DNA from: Pseudomonas chlororaphis
Lineage (GTDB): Bacteria; Pseudomonadota; Gammaproteobacteria; Pseudomonadales; Pseudomonadaceae
Reading direction: 5' to 3'
DNA: 64,000 nucleotides
NCBI RefSeq assembly: GCF_001921865.1
Contig: NZ_MSCT01000016.1
Span: 1 to 64,000, forward strand
Of this stretch, positions 8,491-17,357 are shown one piece after another. Every line of letters starts with the position of its first letter. The first letter of the stretch is position 1. A model generated the notes under the pieces. The model ran no database searches. It was given only the letters and a program-made list of their open reading frames with translations, and was not told the origin of the DNA. The translations under genes were made by a program, and so were the position numbers.

Positions 8491-10224
8491 TCAGGCCGCG
8501 TCGGCGCCCACCCGCAGCCGGTCGTAGGCCTGCATTTCCTCGGCGTCCAGCGGGATGATGTATGGCTCCACCGGCTTCTTGAAGCTGCTCATGCGCCCGT
8601 CTTCGCCCTTCTTCAGGTGGCAATGGCAGAACCAGTCGCGGTCGTTGCGCAGCGGGTGGTCGACCCGGTGGTGGTACAGGCCCCAGCGGCTTTCGGCGCG
8701 GAACAGCGAGGCGCGGGCGGCCATCTCGGCGCAGTCGCGGATCATGCTGACTTCCATGGCGCGCATCAGTTCGTGGGCGTTGTGCGCCTTGATCTGGTCC
8801 AGGTCGTGCCGGATGGCGTCGAAGCGTTGCAGGCCGATCTGCATCTTCTTCGTCACCTTCGGCGGTTGCAGGTAGTCGTTGACGAAACGCCGCAGCTTGT
8901 ACTCGACCTGGGCCGGCGGCAGGCCATGTTCGCGCTCCAGCGGCGCGTAGACCCGTTGTTTCTCGCGCTCGATCTGCCCGGCGTCCAGGGCCGAGAACGC
9001 GCGCCCGGCAACGAAATCGGCGGCGTTGCTGCCGGCGAACCAGCCATAGGTGAAGGCGCCGAGCATGTAGTTGTGCGGCACCGCGGCCATGTCGCCGGCC
9101 GAGTACAGGCCCTTGACCGAGGTCTCGGCGCGTTCGTTGACCCACACCCCGGACGCCGAATGGCCGCTGCAGAAGCCGATTTCCGAGATGTGCATCTCGA
9201 CCATCTGGCTGCGGTAGTCGGTGCCGCGGTTGGCGTGGAACTGGCCGCGGCTGGGGCGCTCGTTGCTGTGCAGGATCTCTTCGATGTTCTGGATGGTTTC
9301 CTCGGCCAGGTGATCGAGCTTGAGGAACACCGGGCCGTTGCCGCTTTCCAGCTCCTGGTGGAACTCCCACATCATCTGCCCGCTCCAGTAGTCGCACTCG
9401 ATGAAGCGCTCGCCCTTGTTGTTGGCGGTGTAGCCGCCCAGGGGCCCGGTGACGTAAGCGCAGGCCGGGCCGTTGTAATCCTTGATCAGCGGGTTGATCT
9501 GGAAGCATTCCAGGTTCGCCAGTTCAGCCCCTGCGTGATAGGCCATCGAATAACCGTCGCCGGCATTGGTCGGGTTTTCGTAGGTGCCCATCAGGTAGCC
9601 GGAGGCCGGCAGGCCCAGGCGCCCGGCGGCGCCGCACGCGAGGATCACCGCCTTGGCCTTGATCACGTGGAAGTCGGCCGTGCGGCAATCGAACCCCATC
9701 ACCCCGTTGACCGCGCCCTCCGGGTCCGTCAGCAGCCGGGTGCACACCAGGCGGTTGCTGATGCTGACCCGCGCCCGCTTCAACTGGCGGTACAGCACCT
9801 TCTTGATGTCGTGGCCCTCGGGCATCGGCAGCACATAGGCGCCCATGTGGTGGACCTTCTTCACCGCGTAGTCGCCGGTTTCGTCCTTCTCGAACTTCAC
9901 CCCCCAGCGGTCCAGTTGCTCGATCGTCTCGAAGCTGTGGCGGGCATAGGCATAGACCGCCGCCTGGTTGACGATGCCGTCGTTGGCGATGGTGATTTCC
10001 TTGGTGTACTGCTCAGGTGTGGAATGCCCGGGGACGATGGCGTTGTTCAGGCCGTCCATGCCCATGCTGATGGCGCCGCTGCGCTTGACATTGGCCTTGT
10101 CCACCAGCAGCACCCGCAGCTCGCGGTTGCGTTCCTTGGCCTTGATCGCCGCCATGGGCCCGGCGGTGCCGCCGCCGATCACCACGAGGTCGTATTCCTG
10201 TTCCAGGGTGTTTCTGCTGGTCAT
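8491..10224 (-). CDS. AprA/fumarate-reductase-type FAD flavoprotein
   Basis: 577-residue FAD protein of the succinate dehydrogenase/fumarate reductase/APS reductase alpha superfamily. The dinucleotide-binding motif is DLVVIGGGTAGPMAAIKA (residues 12-29), followed by KRSGAISMGMDGLNN and a C-terminal FAD loop LYSAGDMAAVPHNYMLGA. Together with the AprB-like ferredoxin it forms a likely two-subunit cytoplasmic oxidoreductase. True dissimilatory APS reductase is not expected in an aerobic pseudomonad; importer linkage suggests reduction or oxidation of an imported sulfur or other small compound. The ATG overlaps the stop of the GntR gene (10221-10224). Confidence 0.88.
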   Translation of the reverse strand: MTSRNTLEQEYDLVVIGGGTAGPMAAIKAKERNRELRVLLVDKANVKRSGAISMGMDGLNNAIVPGHSTPEQYTKEITIANDGIVNQAAVYAYARHSFETIEQLDRWGVKFEKDETGDYAVKKVHHMGAYVLPMPEGHDIKKVLYRQLKRARVSISNRLVCTRLLTDPEGAVNGVMGFDCRTADFHVIKAKAVILACGAAGRLGLPASGYLMGTYENPTNAGDGYSMAYHAGAELANLECFQINPLIKDYNGPACAYVTGPLGGYTANNKGERFIECDYWSGQMMWEFHQELESGNGPVFLKLDHLAEETIQNIEEILHSNERPSRGQFHANRGTDYRSQMVEMHISEIGFCSGHSASGVWVNERAETSVKGLYSAGDMAAVPHNYMLGAFTYGWFAGSNAADFVAGRAFSALDAGQIEREKQRVYAPLEREHGLPPAQVEYKLRRFVNDYLQPPKVTKKMQIGLQRFDAIRHDLDQIKAHNAHELMRAMEVSMIRDCAEMAARASLFRAESRWGLYHHRVDHPLRNDRDWFCHCHLKKGEDGRMSSFKKPVEPYIIPLDAEEMQAYDRLRVGADAA

Positions 10225-10982
10225 GGCCGCGCCCCTTTCTGCCGGTCGATCCGCAGGCGGTACTGGAAGGCATCGCCGCGGTAGTAAAGATGCTCGAAGT
10301 CCACTGGCTGGCCGTCGGCGGTGTGGGTCAGGCGCTCGATACGCATGATCGGCGCGCCGGCCTCGACGTTCAGCGCCTGGGTCAGCTCGCTGTCGGCCAG
10401 CACCGCGTCGATGGCCAGGTCAGCGTGGCCAAGCGCCAGGCCGCAGTCGTTTTCCAGGATCAGGAAGATGTCGCGGGTCACCAGGTCGGCCTTCTCCAGG
10501 CGCTCGCCCAGGGCCTGGGGCAGGTAGGTGATTTCCAGGGACACCGGTTCGCGGTTGATCAGGCGCACGCGCTTGATCTGCGCCACGGTCGCGCCCTCCT
10601 CGACCGCGAGGCGCTCGGCCACCAGTTTGTCGGCCTTGATGAACTTGAAGCTGCGCAGGCGGTTGATCACCTCGTAGCCGCGGCCGGTCATGGATTCGGC
10701 GAGGCCTTGCAGGGTGCTGACGTTCTGGAAGGTCTTGGGCTTGGCGACAAAGGTGCCTTTGCCGTGGATCTTGAAGATCAGCCCTTCCTTCTGCAGGTCG
10801 CCCAGGGCCTGGCGCACGGTGATGCGGCTGACCTTGAACAGCGCGCCCAGCTCGCTCTCCGAAGGCATCTGGCTGTCCTGGGGGTATTCGCCGTCGAGAA
10901 TCCGCGCGCGCAGCAGATCGCGCAGTTGGGTGTGCAACGGCACGCTGGCCAGGGACAACAGGGGTTTGGCGGTATCGGTCAT
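10221..10982 (-). CDS. GntR/HutC-family transcriptional regulator
   Basis: 253-residue regulator with an N-terminal GntR winged helix (LRARILDGEYPQDSQMPSES, then FKVSRITVRQALGDLQKEGL) and a C-terminal UTRA ligand domain (LRSFKFIKADKLVAERL to EHLYYRGDAFQYRLRI). First gene of the flavoprotein/ferredoxin/ABC operon, overlapping the flavoprotein start. Start is uncertain: ATG 10982 (MTDTAKPLLS) is chosen, but ATG 10997 inside the palindromic operator is also possible. Probably an autorepressor released by the transported substrate or its product. Confidence 0.88.
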   Translation of the reverse strand: MTDTAKPLLSLASVPLHTQLRDLLRARILDGEYPQDSQMPSESELGALFKVSRITVRQALGDLQKEGLIFKIHGKGTFVAKPKTFQNVSTLQGLAESMTGRGYEVINRLRSFKFIKADKLVAERLAVEEGATVAQIKRVRLINREPVSLEITYLPQALGERLEKADLVTRDIFLILENDCGLALGHADLAIDAVLADSELTQALNVEAGAPIMRIERLTHTADGQPVDFEHLYYRGDAFQYRLRIDRQKGARP

Positions 10983-10992
10983 GAGATCACTT

Positions 10993-11010
10993 GTCATAAC
11001 GAGTTATGAC
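10993..11010. promoter_or_regulatory. Probable GntR operator
   Basis: Perfect inverted repeat GTCATAAC-GA-GTTATGAC with 8-bp arms, directly upstream of (and touching) the start of the GntR gene. Weaker outer arms ATCAC/GTGAT extend it. Size, position and AT-rich centre fit HutC-type regulator sites; binding by this particular regulator is inferred. Confidence 0.7.
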
Positions 11011-11093
11011 GTGATCTTAGAGAGCGGCTGCCGGCCTTGAGAAATACTGTTTGCGCATAAGGTTAGAAGCACGCAGGCCGGAGCCCGTCATCG

Positions 11094-11282
11094 TTCATCG
11101 CGAGCTGCGCGCCTACAACAGGCAGATCGCGTATGCCTCCTGTAGGAGCGAGGCTTGCCCGCGATGGCCACGCCGCAGAACGTCTGGCATACCGCATCAT
11201 CGTTCATCGCGAGCAAGCTGCGCTCCTACACAAAGCAGACCGCATACGCACCCTGTAGGAGCGAGCTTGCTTGCGATGGCCA
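11094..11282. repeat. REP array between GntR and YfeX genes
   Basis: Two convergent REP pairs (about 11096-11168 and 11208-11279), spaced about 112 bp, occupying most of the 312-bp gap between the GntR operator and the end of the peroxidase gene. Several copies have a cleanly altered stem (GAGGCTTGCCCGC). Confidence 0.88.
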
Positions 11283-11294
11283 CGCCGCCGAACG

Positions 11295-12182
11295 TCAGGC
11301 GCTGGCGTGCAGGGCCCGCAGGTCGAGGCGGCCGTCGCGCAGCGGCGGGCACCAATAGTAGCCGCCGGTCAGCGGCCGGCTCATGCGGTACAGGCCGTCG
11401 ACGATGCCGTCTTCCAGGCCGCTCATGCGCCGCAGCTGGACTTCGAAGGCCTGCAGGCTGTGACCGAAGGCGAGGAACATCAGGCCACCCTTGTCGCCTT
11501 CGATCCATGGCATCGAGCGGCGCACCATGAAGGCCTCGGGCGTGAAGCTTTCCTGGGCGGTGCGCTTGACGTGGGCCGAGTCCGGCGCGTCGTCCAGCTC
11601 TTCGTTGTCGCTCAGGCGCCGGCCGATGATGTTGTCGCGCTCCTCCTGGTGCATCGCGGCAAAGCCCTTGAAGTCGTGCTGCCACTGCTGGATCGCGGCG
11701 AAGCTGCCGCCGCGCAGGCCCTCGTCGCCCTCGGCCAGGGCCGCGGCGACGGCGTCTTCATCGTGGGGGTTCTCGGTGCCGTCTTCGTAGCCGGTGAGGT
11801 CGTGGCCGGTCTTGTGGCGGAAGGTTTCGTTCATTTGCACCCGACGCAGCGCCGGGGCCAGCGCGGCCTCCAGGGCATCGCTGCGGTGCAGCAGCTCGCC
11901 GCGATCCTCGCCATGCAGCCAGACCCATAGCGCGTGCTGGGTCGATGGGTTGTCGACGCCGACGCCGGTCAAGGCCGGAAATGCCTTGAGGCCCTGCACC
12001 CGGGCGCCCAGCGCCTTGACCAGCGAGGCGCCAAAGCCCACTACCGCCGCTTTCCCGTCCACCAGCGCCTGCAAACGGTCGATCGCCGCCGGCAGCGCCT
12101 CGACGGATTCGAGGGCGAAAAACAGGTGGCGAGCCTGGGTCGGAACAGGGGTGGCAAGAATGCCCGGCTGGTAGTAACTCAT
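11295..12182 (-). CDS. DyP-type haem peroxidase, YfeX-like
   Basis: 295-residue cytoplasmic dye-decolorising peroxidase (class B/P, YfeX type). The DyP signature GYEDGTENP supplies the catalytic Asp, and DSAHVKRT supplies the likely proximal haem His; the C-terminal LTGGYYWCPPL is typical. No signal peptide. It catalyses H2O2-dependent oxidation and has been debated as a dechelatase in E. coli. Monocistronic between REP elements and sphR. A second, less similar DyP lies at 31316-32269. Confidence 0.92.
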   Translation of the reverse strand: MSYYQPGILATPVPTQARHLFFALESVEALPAAIDRLQALVDGKAAVVGFGASLVKALGARVQGLKAFPALTGVGVDNPSTQHALWVWLHGEDRGELLHRSDALEAALAPALRRVQMNETFRHKTGHDLTGYEDGTENPHDEDAVAAALAEGDEGLRGGSFAAIQQWQHDFKGFAAMHQEERDNIIGRRLSDNEELDDAPDSAHVKRTAQESFTPEAFMVRRSMPWIEGDKGGLMFLAFGHSLQAFEVQLRRMSGLEDGIVDGLYRMSRPLTGGYYWCPPLRDGRLDLRALHASA

Positions 12183-12279
12183 GACGACTCCTTGAAGAAA
12201 GCCCGAAGTTTACCCGGCGCACCACAATTTGTGGGGGTTTAGATACGCACGGGGCCGCGCGGTAAATCGCCGCCCCGCC

Positions 12280-13323
12280 CTAAAGCCGGCCGCCCTCTTC
12301 CCGGTAGGCGCTGGGGCTCAGGCCGGTCCAGCGCTTGAACGCCCGGCGAAAGCTGCGCACGTCGCTGTAGCCGACCGCCTCGGTGATGCGCTCGATGGAC
12401 AACTGCGGGTTGGCCAGAAGGCTCAGGGTCCGCGCCCGACGCACCTGTTCCAGCAGGGTCTCGAAGGTCAGGTCGTGTTCGCTCAAGCGCCGGCGCAGGG
12501 TGCGCCCGCTCATGTTCAGGTCATGGGCGACCTGGTCGAGGTGGCTGCCCTGGGTCAGGTCGCGGGCAATGGCCCGCTCCACGGTCTCGATCAGGTCCAT
12601 CTTGCGGTGCACCTGGGCGCTTTCCAGCTCCAGCAGCTTGAGCGCCTGGCGCAGGGCCACGGCGTGGTGATTGGGCAGGCGCGTGTCCAGCCATTCGCCG
12701 GCGATGGCCATGCGGTTGTGCAGGCAACCGAAGTGCACGTCAGGGCCCAGCAGACGGTGGTACTCGTCCCGGTAGGCGGGCGCGGCGTGCATGAACTCGA
12801 CCCGCAGCGGCTTGAAATCCGCGCCGACCAGGGCCCGGCCGTAGACCGGCAGGCTGGCGAAAAACTCTTCGACGGCAAAGATCTGCACGTCGCTGTAGGG
12901 CAGCCGGCATTCGGCCTCGACGAAAAATTCGTCGCCCTGCTGGCTGACCGTGCAGGTGACGATGCCGCCCGAGGTGTGCTGATGGCGGATGCCGATGTCG
13001 AAGGCGTCGCGCAGGGTCTTGCACAGCGACAACACATGCCCCAGCAGGCCCAGGGTGCCGAGCACGTTCTGGTGCCCGACCCACAGGCCCAGGCCCTGCT
13101 GCGGCAAGGCCTTGAGCGCGCGCTGGATCATCGCCACGGCCTGGCGGTAGGAGATGCGCTGCGCCGGGTCCTGCAGGTCTTCGAGGGTGAAGCCCAGGCC
13201 GCGGCACAGGGTGTGCGGGTCGACGCCGTGGCTGCCGGCGACTTCGCCCAGGGTCTGCAACAGGAAAGGTGAAACCAGGGCCAGCTGGTACTGCGGATCA
13301 ACGGCTTTCATCTGCATGGGCAT
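12280..13323 (-). CDS. sphR: SphR-like AraC-family regulator
   Basis: 347-residue AraC regulator with an N-terminal arabinose_bd domain (DPQYQLALVSPFLLQTLGEVAG) and a C-terminal double HTH (MSGRTLRRRLSEHDLTFETL, then ERITEAVGYSDVRSFRRAFKRW). Divergent from sphA and followed across it by sphBCD, the same set as PA5324-PA5328 of P. aeruginosa, where SphR senses sphingosine and activates sphA and the ceramidase gene. Start MPMQMKAVDPQ at 13323 has GGGA upstream; frame extension to 13497 looks non-coding. Confidence 0.85.
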   Translation of the reverse strand: MPMQMKAVDPQYQLALVSPFLLQTLGEVAGSHGVDPHTLCRGLGFTLEDLQDPAQRISYRQAVAMIQRALKALPQQGLGLWVGHQNVLGTLGLLGHVLSLCKTLRDAFDIGIRHQHTSGGIVTCTVSQQGDEFFVEAECRLPYSDVQIFAVEEFFASLPVYGRALVGADFKPLRVEFMHAAPAYRDEYHRLLGPDVHFGCLHNRMAIAGEWLDTRLPNHHAVALRQALKLLELESAQVHRKMDLIETVERAIARDLTQGSHLDQVAHDLNMSGRTLRRRLSEHDLTFETLLEQVRRARTLSLLANPQLSIERITEAVGYSDVRSFRRAFKRWTGLSPSAYREEGGRL

Positions 13324-13593
13324 CAGGTCCCGAGCCGGTTCGGCTGCAATTCTTATTCTGGTCAGGCGCCCCCCAGCGGCCACCGATTCGGGGCCAGGCG
13401 AGCACTGGCTGAGCATAGCGTTTTTCGGGTTGCGAAATGGGAGGATGTAACAAGGCATTGCAAGCTGGCCGCGAAAGTCCCCCTCAGTGGCCGCCAATAC
13501 CCTGCCTGGCCGGGAGGCGAACGCTTATTCCTATGGGGCGGCCGAAACCGGCCGGCTATGCGTCCACCGACAACAATAATAATGAGCCCGAAC

Positions 13594-14544
13594 ATGAACT
13601 CGACCCGCATGCGTACCCCCCGGCGCCTCGCCGCCAGCCTGGCCTGCATCGCCGCCCTGCCCGCCCTGGCCCCGGCCACCGAATCCGGGGTCGACAATAT
13701 CGGCCCCGGCACCGACGGTTTCTACATCCTGCCGCTGGACGTCAACGGCCTGCCGGACCACATGTTCGCCTTCAACCTGTATTACAACCACTACGAGGCG
13801 CGGAAGCTGAACATCAGTTCCCTGGGCGGCCGGGTGCCGGACGTGCGGATCGTCTCGGACGCGATCATCCCGCGCCTGGACTACCTGAGCCCGCTGCGGG
13901 TGTTCGGCGGCCGCCTGGGCGGCTACGTGGCGCAGCCCTATCTGCGCCAGCAAGTGGGCGCCTTCGGCCTCAAGGACCAGCGCGAAAGCATGGGCGACAC
14001 CACCGTCGCACCGATCATCCTCTGGGACCTGGGCCAGAACCTGACCCTGGGCGCCGCCGTGGAAATCACCATTCCCACCGGCAAGTACGACGCCACGCGC
14101 CTGGCCAACACCAGCAACAACTTCTACACCTACAAGCCGCTGGTGTCGGTGACCTGGATGCCCAACCCGAAGACCGAGCTGTCGCTGAAGACCACCTACA
14201 GCTTCAACGAGGAAAACCACGCCACCGACTACAAGTCCGGGCAGATTTTCCACTTCGACTACTCCGCCAGCTACAAGGTGACCGACAACCTCAGCCTGGG
14301 GCTCAACGGCTACTACCTGAAGCAGACCACCGACGACAAACAGTACGGCCGCACCGTGCAGTTTCTCGGCCAGGACGTGGACGACGGCGTGCGCGGCCAG
14401 GTGTTCGCCATCGGCCCGGCGCTGCACCTGACCTTCCTCAAGTACGCCAGCGCGGAGATCCGCTGGGCCAAGGAGTTCGACGTGGAAAACCGCCCCGAGG
14501 GCGAGATGCTGTGGGCCAAGCTGACGATTCCGTTCAGCTTGTGA
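13594..14544 (+). CDS. sphA: SphA-like outer membrane protein (phenol MetA-type porin fold)
   Basis: 316-residue exported protein. Signal peptide MNSTRMRTPRRLAASLACIA..ALAPATES, then a beta-barrel of the SphA / MetA-pathway-of-phenol-degradation family (DGFYILPLDVNGLPDHMFAF, then VEITIPTGKYDA, ending in KLTIPFSL with aromatic-rich strands). In P. aeruginosa SphA is induced by sphingosine via SphR and protects against it. The divergent regulator and the sphBCD block downstream support the assignment. An in-frame ATG at 13582 is an alternative start. Confidence 0.85.
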   Translation: MNSTRMRTPRRLAASLACIAALPALAPATESGVDNIGPGTDGFYILPLDVNGLPDHMFAFNLYYNHYEARKLNISSLGGRVPDVRIVSDAIIPRLDYLSPLRVFGGRLGGYVAQPYLRQQVGAFGLKDQRESMGDTTVAPIILWDLGQNLTLGAAVEITIPTGKYDATRLANTSNNFYTYKPLVSVTWMPNPKTELSLKTTYSFNEENHATDYKSGQIFHFDYSASYKVTDNLSLGLNGYYLKQTTDDKQYGRTVQFLGQDVDDGVRGQVFAIGPALHLTFLKYASAEIRWAKEFDVENRPEGEMLWAKLTIPFSL

Positions 14545-14568
14545 AGGGGTGACAGGCAGGCCCGACGC

Positions 14569-14637
14569 CATCGCGAGCACGCTCGCTCCTACAAGGAACC
14601 GCATCCCCCCTGTAGGAGCGAGCTTGCTCGCGATAGG
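14569..14637. repeat. REP pair between sphA and sphB
   Basis: Convergent REP pair (TCGCGAGCACGCTCGCTCC at 14571 and GTAGGAGCGAGCTTGCTCGC at 14612) placed exactly between the converging ends of sphA and sphB, a position where it can act as a transcript boundary. Confidence 0.88.
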
Positions 14638-14648
14638 GCCCTCAAGGC

Positions 14649-15926
14649 CTAGCCATAGACCGGCCAGTACTCGACGATCCGCCCGCCGCGCACCGCCAGC
14701 AAATCGCCGAATTGCAGGAGCACCGCCTCGCTCTGCATCGGCCGCAGGAACACCTGGTCATCCAGTGCCAGGCCCACCGCCGGCGAGCCGTTGACCATCT
14801 CCTGGTTGGAACTGCGGCCGAACAGGCCATTGCTTTGCAGCCCCGAGGGCGATTCGAACTCGGCCAGCCAGTTGCCGCCGTAGATGAAAAACGTCTCGCG
14901 TTGGTTCGGGTCCCACCAGGAGAACAGCCGGGACTTGTCGTCCAGCGCCGGGATACGCACCGGCCCGGTGCTTTTCAGCACCGGCGTGGCGATGTACGCC
15001 GCCGGCACATGCTCGCTGAGGGACGGCAGGTCGTAATGGGTCGGCTTGAGCATCGCTGTGCCCACCGACACTTCGCTGCTCAAGGTTTCCTGCTCGTGCA
15101 TGCGGTAGCTGGGGCTGCCGGCGGTGTTGAGGGTCAGCCCCGGGTGCCAGAGCGCCGGGTGATGCTGCCGGGTGAAATCCACGGCGCTCTGGTAGCGCTG
15201 CATGACCTGGGCGAACAGCGCCTCGGGCGAACCGAGAATGCCCGGCACGCCCATGCCGACAAAGGGGTCGTAGCCCATGAAACCGGCGAACTCCAGGTGC
15301 TGGGGGTTGGCGGCGATCAACGTCAGCAGCGGCCCCAGTTCGAGGCGGTCCTTCACCCCGCCGCGATGCAGGCCCACGTCCAGCTCGATATTGATCCGCA
15401 GCCGGGTGCCCAGCCCCCGGGCCAGGGCCAGGTAATGCTGCAAACGCTCGGGGGTATCGATCAGCCACTGCAACTGCCTCGCCGGGTCGAACGGGCCTTT
15501 ATGGCCCTGGTAGAACAGCTCTGCGGAACGCACCGGCAGCGGTTTGCCCAAGAGGATGTCGGCCTCGGGAAAGCGCTGCGCGTCGTGATTGAGGAACGGC
15601 TGGTGGAACGACATCAACCGCTGGGTGCCGGCGCGTCGGGCGATGTACGCCAGCAGCTCCGGCGACGGCAGGGACTTCTCCACCAGCCGCAGTTGCTTGC
15701 CGCCGCGCTTGACCGACTGCATGACCACATCGATGTTGTGGTCCAGGTGGTCGAGGTCGATCAGTATGACCGGGCGCATCGGCCCATGGGCCTTGAGTTC
15801 CCGGTTCAGCCCGCGGAAATAATCGCTGTAGGGGCCGCCGCGGTCGGCGGGCCGCAGCCAGGCGCCGATGCCGGCCAGCAACACGCCGACGCCCGCGCTG
15901 CCGAGCAGGAAGTTGCGTCGATTCAT
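14649..15926 (-). CDS. sphB: SphB-like PLP-dependent aldolase-type protein
   Basis: 425-residue protein of the D-threonine/D-serine aldolase-like alanine racemase family. It has an exported N-terminus (MNRRNFLLGSAGVGVLLAGIG, arginine pair followed by a hydrophobic stretch, Tat-like) and the barrel motif VILIDLDHLDHNIDVVMQSV, with the PLP-lysine candidate in LRLVEKSLPSPELL. A periplasmic PLP enzyme is unusual. In P. aeruginosa sphBCD promote sphingosine metabolism. 16 bp after sphC. Confidence 0.82.
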   Translation of the reverse strand: MNRRNFLLGSAGVGVLLAGIGAWLRPADRGGPYSDYFRGLNRELKAHGPMRPVILIDLDHLDHNIDVVMQSVKRGGKQLRLVEKSLPSPELLAYIARRAGTQRLMSFHQPFLNHDAQRFPEADILLGKPLPVRSAELFYQGHKGPFDPARQLQWLIDTPERLQHYLALARGLGTRLRINIELDVGLHRGGVKDRLELGPLLTLIAANPQHLEFAGFMGYDPFVGMGVPGILGSPEALFAQVMQRYQSAVDFTRQHHPALWHPGLTLNTAGSPSYRMHEQETLSSEVSVGTAMLKPTHYDLPSLSEHVPAAYIATPVLKSTGPVRIPALDDKSRLFSWWDPNQRETFFIYGGNWLAEFESPSGLQSNGLFGRSSNQEMVNGSPAVGLALDDQVFLRPMQSEAVLLQFGDLLAVRGGRIVEYWPVYG

Positions 15927-15942
15927 GGGGTTTTCTCCCTTT

Positions 15943-17337
15943 TCAAGCCAGGCCCAGGATGGACGAGAGGTGGGCATTGAGGAACTTGCCGGTGGGGTCC
16001 AGCGCCGCGCGCACCCGGGCGAATTCCTGCCAGCGCGGGTACAGCGCCTGCAATTGCCGGGCGTTGAGGCTGTGCAATTTGCCCCAGTGCGGGCGGCCGG
16101 CGTACTTCCAGAAAATCGGCTCGACCGCGGCAAAGAAATTGTGGTGGTCCATGGCGTAGTGCTGGTGCACCGAGATCGAACAGCTGTCGCGGCCCTCGAA
16201 CATGCTCAAGGGAATGTCGTCGGCCTGCACGTAGCGGTACTCGATGGGAAACCAGGTGCGCAGGTCCTTGTCGCGGATCAGCTTGAGGATTTCCCGCAGG
16301 CACGCCGGGCCGAGCTCGGCCGGCACCGAGTACTCCATTTCGTTGAAGCGCACGCTGCGCACATTGGCGTAGACCTCGTAGGAGTCGCCCACCCGCTCGT
16401 CGAAACTGGCGAAGTGGCGCAGGTTGTTGAGCAACAGGCGGCGCGTCTCGGGGAAGTCGCTGACGTATTTGTCGAGGTTCTCGATCAGGCTGACGAACGC
16501 GTTGCCACCCTCCTCGGCCGGGTCCACGGGCGGGGTCGCCGGGTCCTCGGTTTCGTTCAGGGCAATCGACAGCGCGTAGTCGGAGTGGGTCACCACCAGC
16601 ATTTCCCAGTGCTGGTTCTCGCGGGTGTTTTTCGGTACCTCTTCGAGCAGTTCCTCGGTCTTGGCGATCCACTGTTTTTCCCGCAGGCGGTAGGCCGGGC
16701 GATTCTGCAAGCGCACCCGGGTGGCCACGCCCAGGGCGCCGAGGGACACCCGCGCGGCACTGAAGACCTCGGCGTTGCGCTGGCTGTCGCACTCCAGCAC
16801 CTCGCCGCTGGCGGTCACCAGTTGCAGGCCGCGGACCTGGGCCGAATAGGATTTGAAGCCGACGCCGGTGCCGTGGGTCGAGGTGGAGATGGCCCCGGCC
16901 AGGGTCTGGTAATCGATGTCGGCCATGTTCGGCAGGGCCTGGCCAACCGCCTTGAGCGGCGCGCCCATGCGCGACATCGGCGTACCGGCGGCGAACTCGG
17001 CCTGCAAGGTGGCGGCATCGTGGCTGAGCAGGCCGCTGAAGAAACTCAGCGACAGCAGCGTGCCGTCGGTGGGCACCAGGGCGCTGAAGGAATGCCCCGA
17101 ACCCACCGGACGGATCTTGCCCGGGGCCTGGCGCACCACCTGCACCAGTTCGTCCAGGTCCTTGGGCGCCACCCGCGCCAGGGGCAGGCAGCTTTGCGCG
17201 CCGGACCAGTTGCGCCAGGGAATCAGCCGCGGCGCCCGCGTAAGCTCGGCCAGCAGCGGGTTGCTGGCCAGCGCGCTGAAGGTCCCGGCCACCGCGGCCC
17301 GTTGCAACAACTGACGTCGTGTGAGGTGCATGGTCAT
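15943..17337 (-). CDS. sphC: SphC-like FAD-linked oxidase (aldonolactone oxidase family)
   Basis: 464-residue FAD_binding_4/ALO oxidase. N-terminal Tat-like signal (MTMHLTRRQLLQRAAVAGTF), PP-loop VRPVGSGHSFSA-type motif (IRPVGSGHSFSALVPTDG), ADIDYQTLAGAISTSTHGTG for FAD binding, and the C-terminal ALO hallmark HWGKLHSLNARQL. Predicted periplasmic, passing electrons to the cytochrome SphD encoded just upstream (20 bp). Homologue of PA5327. Confidence 0.84.
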   Translation of the reverse strand: MTMHLTRRQLLQRAAVAGTFSALASNPLLAELTRAPRLIPWRNWSGAQSCLPLARVAPKDLDELVQVVRQAPGKIRPVGSGHSFSALVPTDGTLLSLSFFSGLLSHDAATLQAEFAAGTPMSRMGAPLKAVGQALPNMADIDYQTLAGAISTSTHGTGVGFKSYSAQVRGLQLVTASGEVLECDSQRNAEVFSAARVSLGALGVATRVRLQNRPAYRLREKQWIAKTEELLEEVPKNTRENQHWEMLVVTHSDYALSIALNETEDPATPPVDPAEEGGNAFVSLIENLDKYVSDFPETRRLLLNNLRHFASFDERVGDSYEVYANVRSVRFNEMEYSVPAELGPACLREILKLIRDKDLRTWFPIEYRYVQADDIPLSMFEGRDSCSISVHQHYAMDHHNFFAAVEPIFWKYAGRPHWGKLHSLNARQLQALYPRWQEFARVRAALDPTGKFLNAHLSSILGLA

Positions 17338-17357
17338 GCCAATGGCCCTGTGCCGGA

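Noticed and set aside
8491..10224. Genuine dissimilatory APS reductase
   Set aside because: No sat, qmo or dsr genes nearby and an aerobic pseudomonad background; only superfamily-level similarity can be claimed.
8164..10284. Long plus-strand open frame (706 codons) opposite the flavoprotein and ferredoxin genes
   Set aside because: Antisense read-through of high-GC codons; His/Val/Gln-rich, no motifs, no ribosome site, while the minus-strand frame is a clear flavoprotein.
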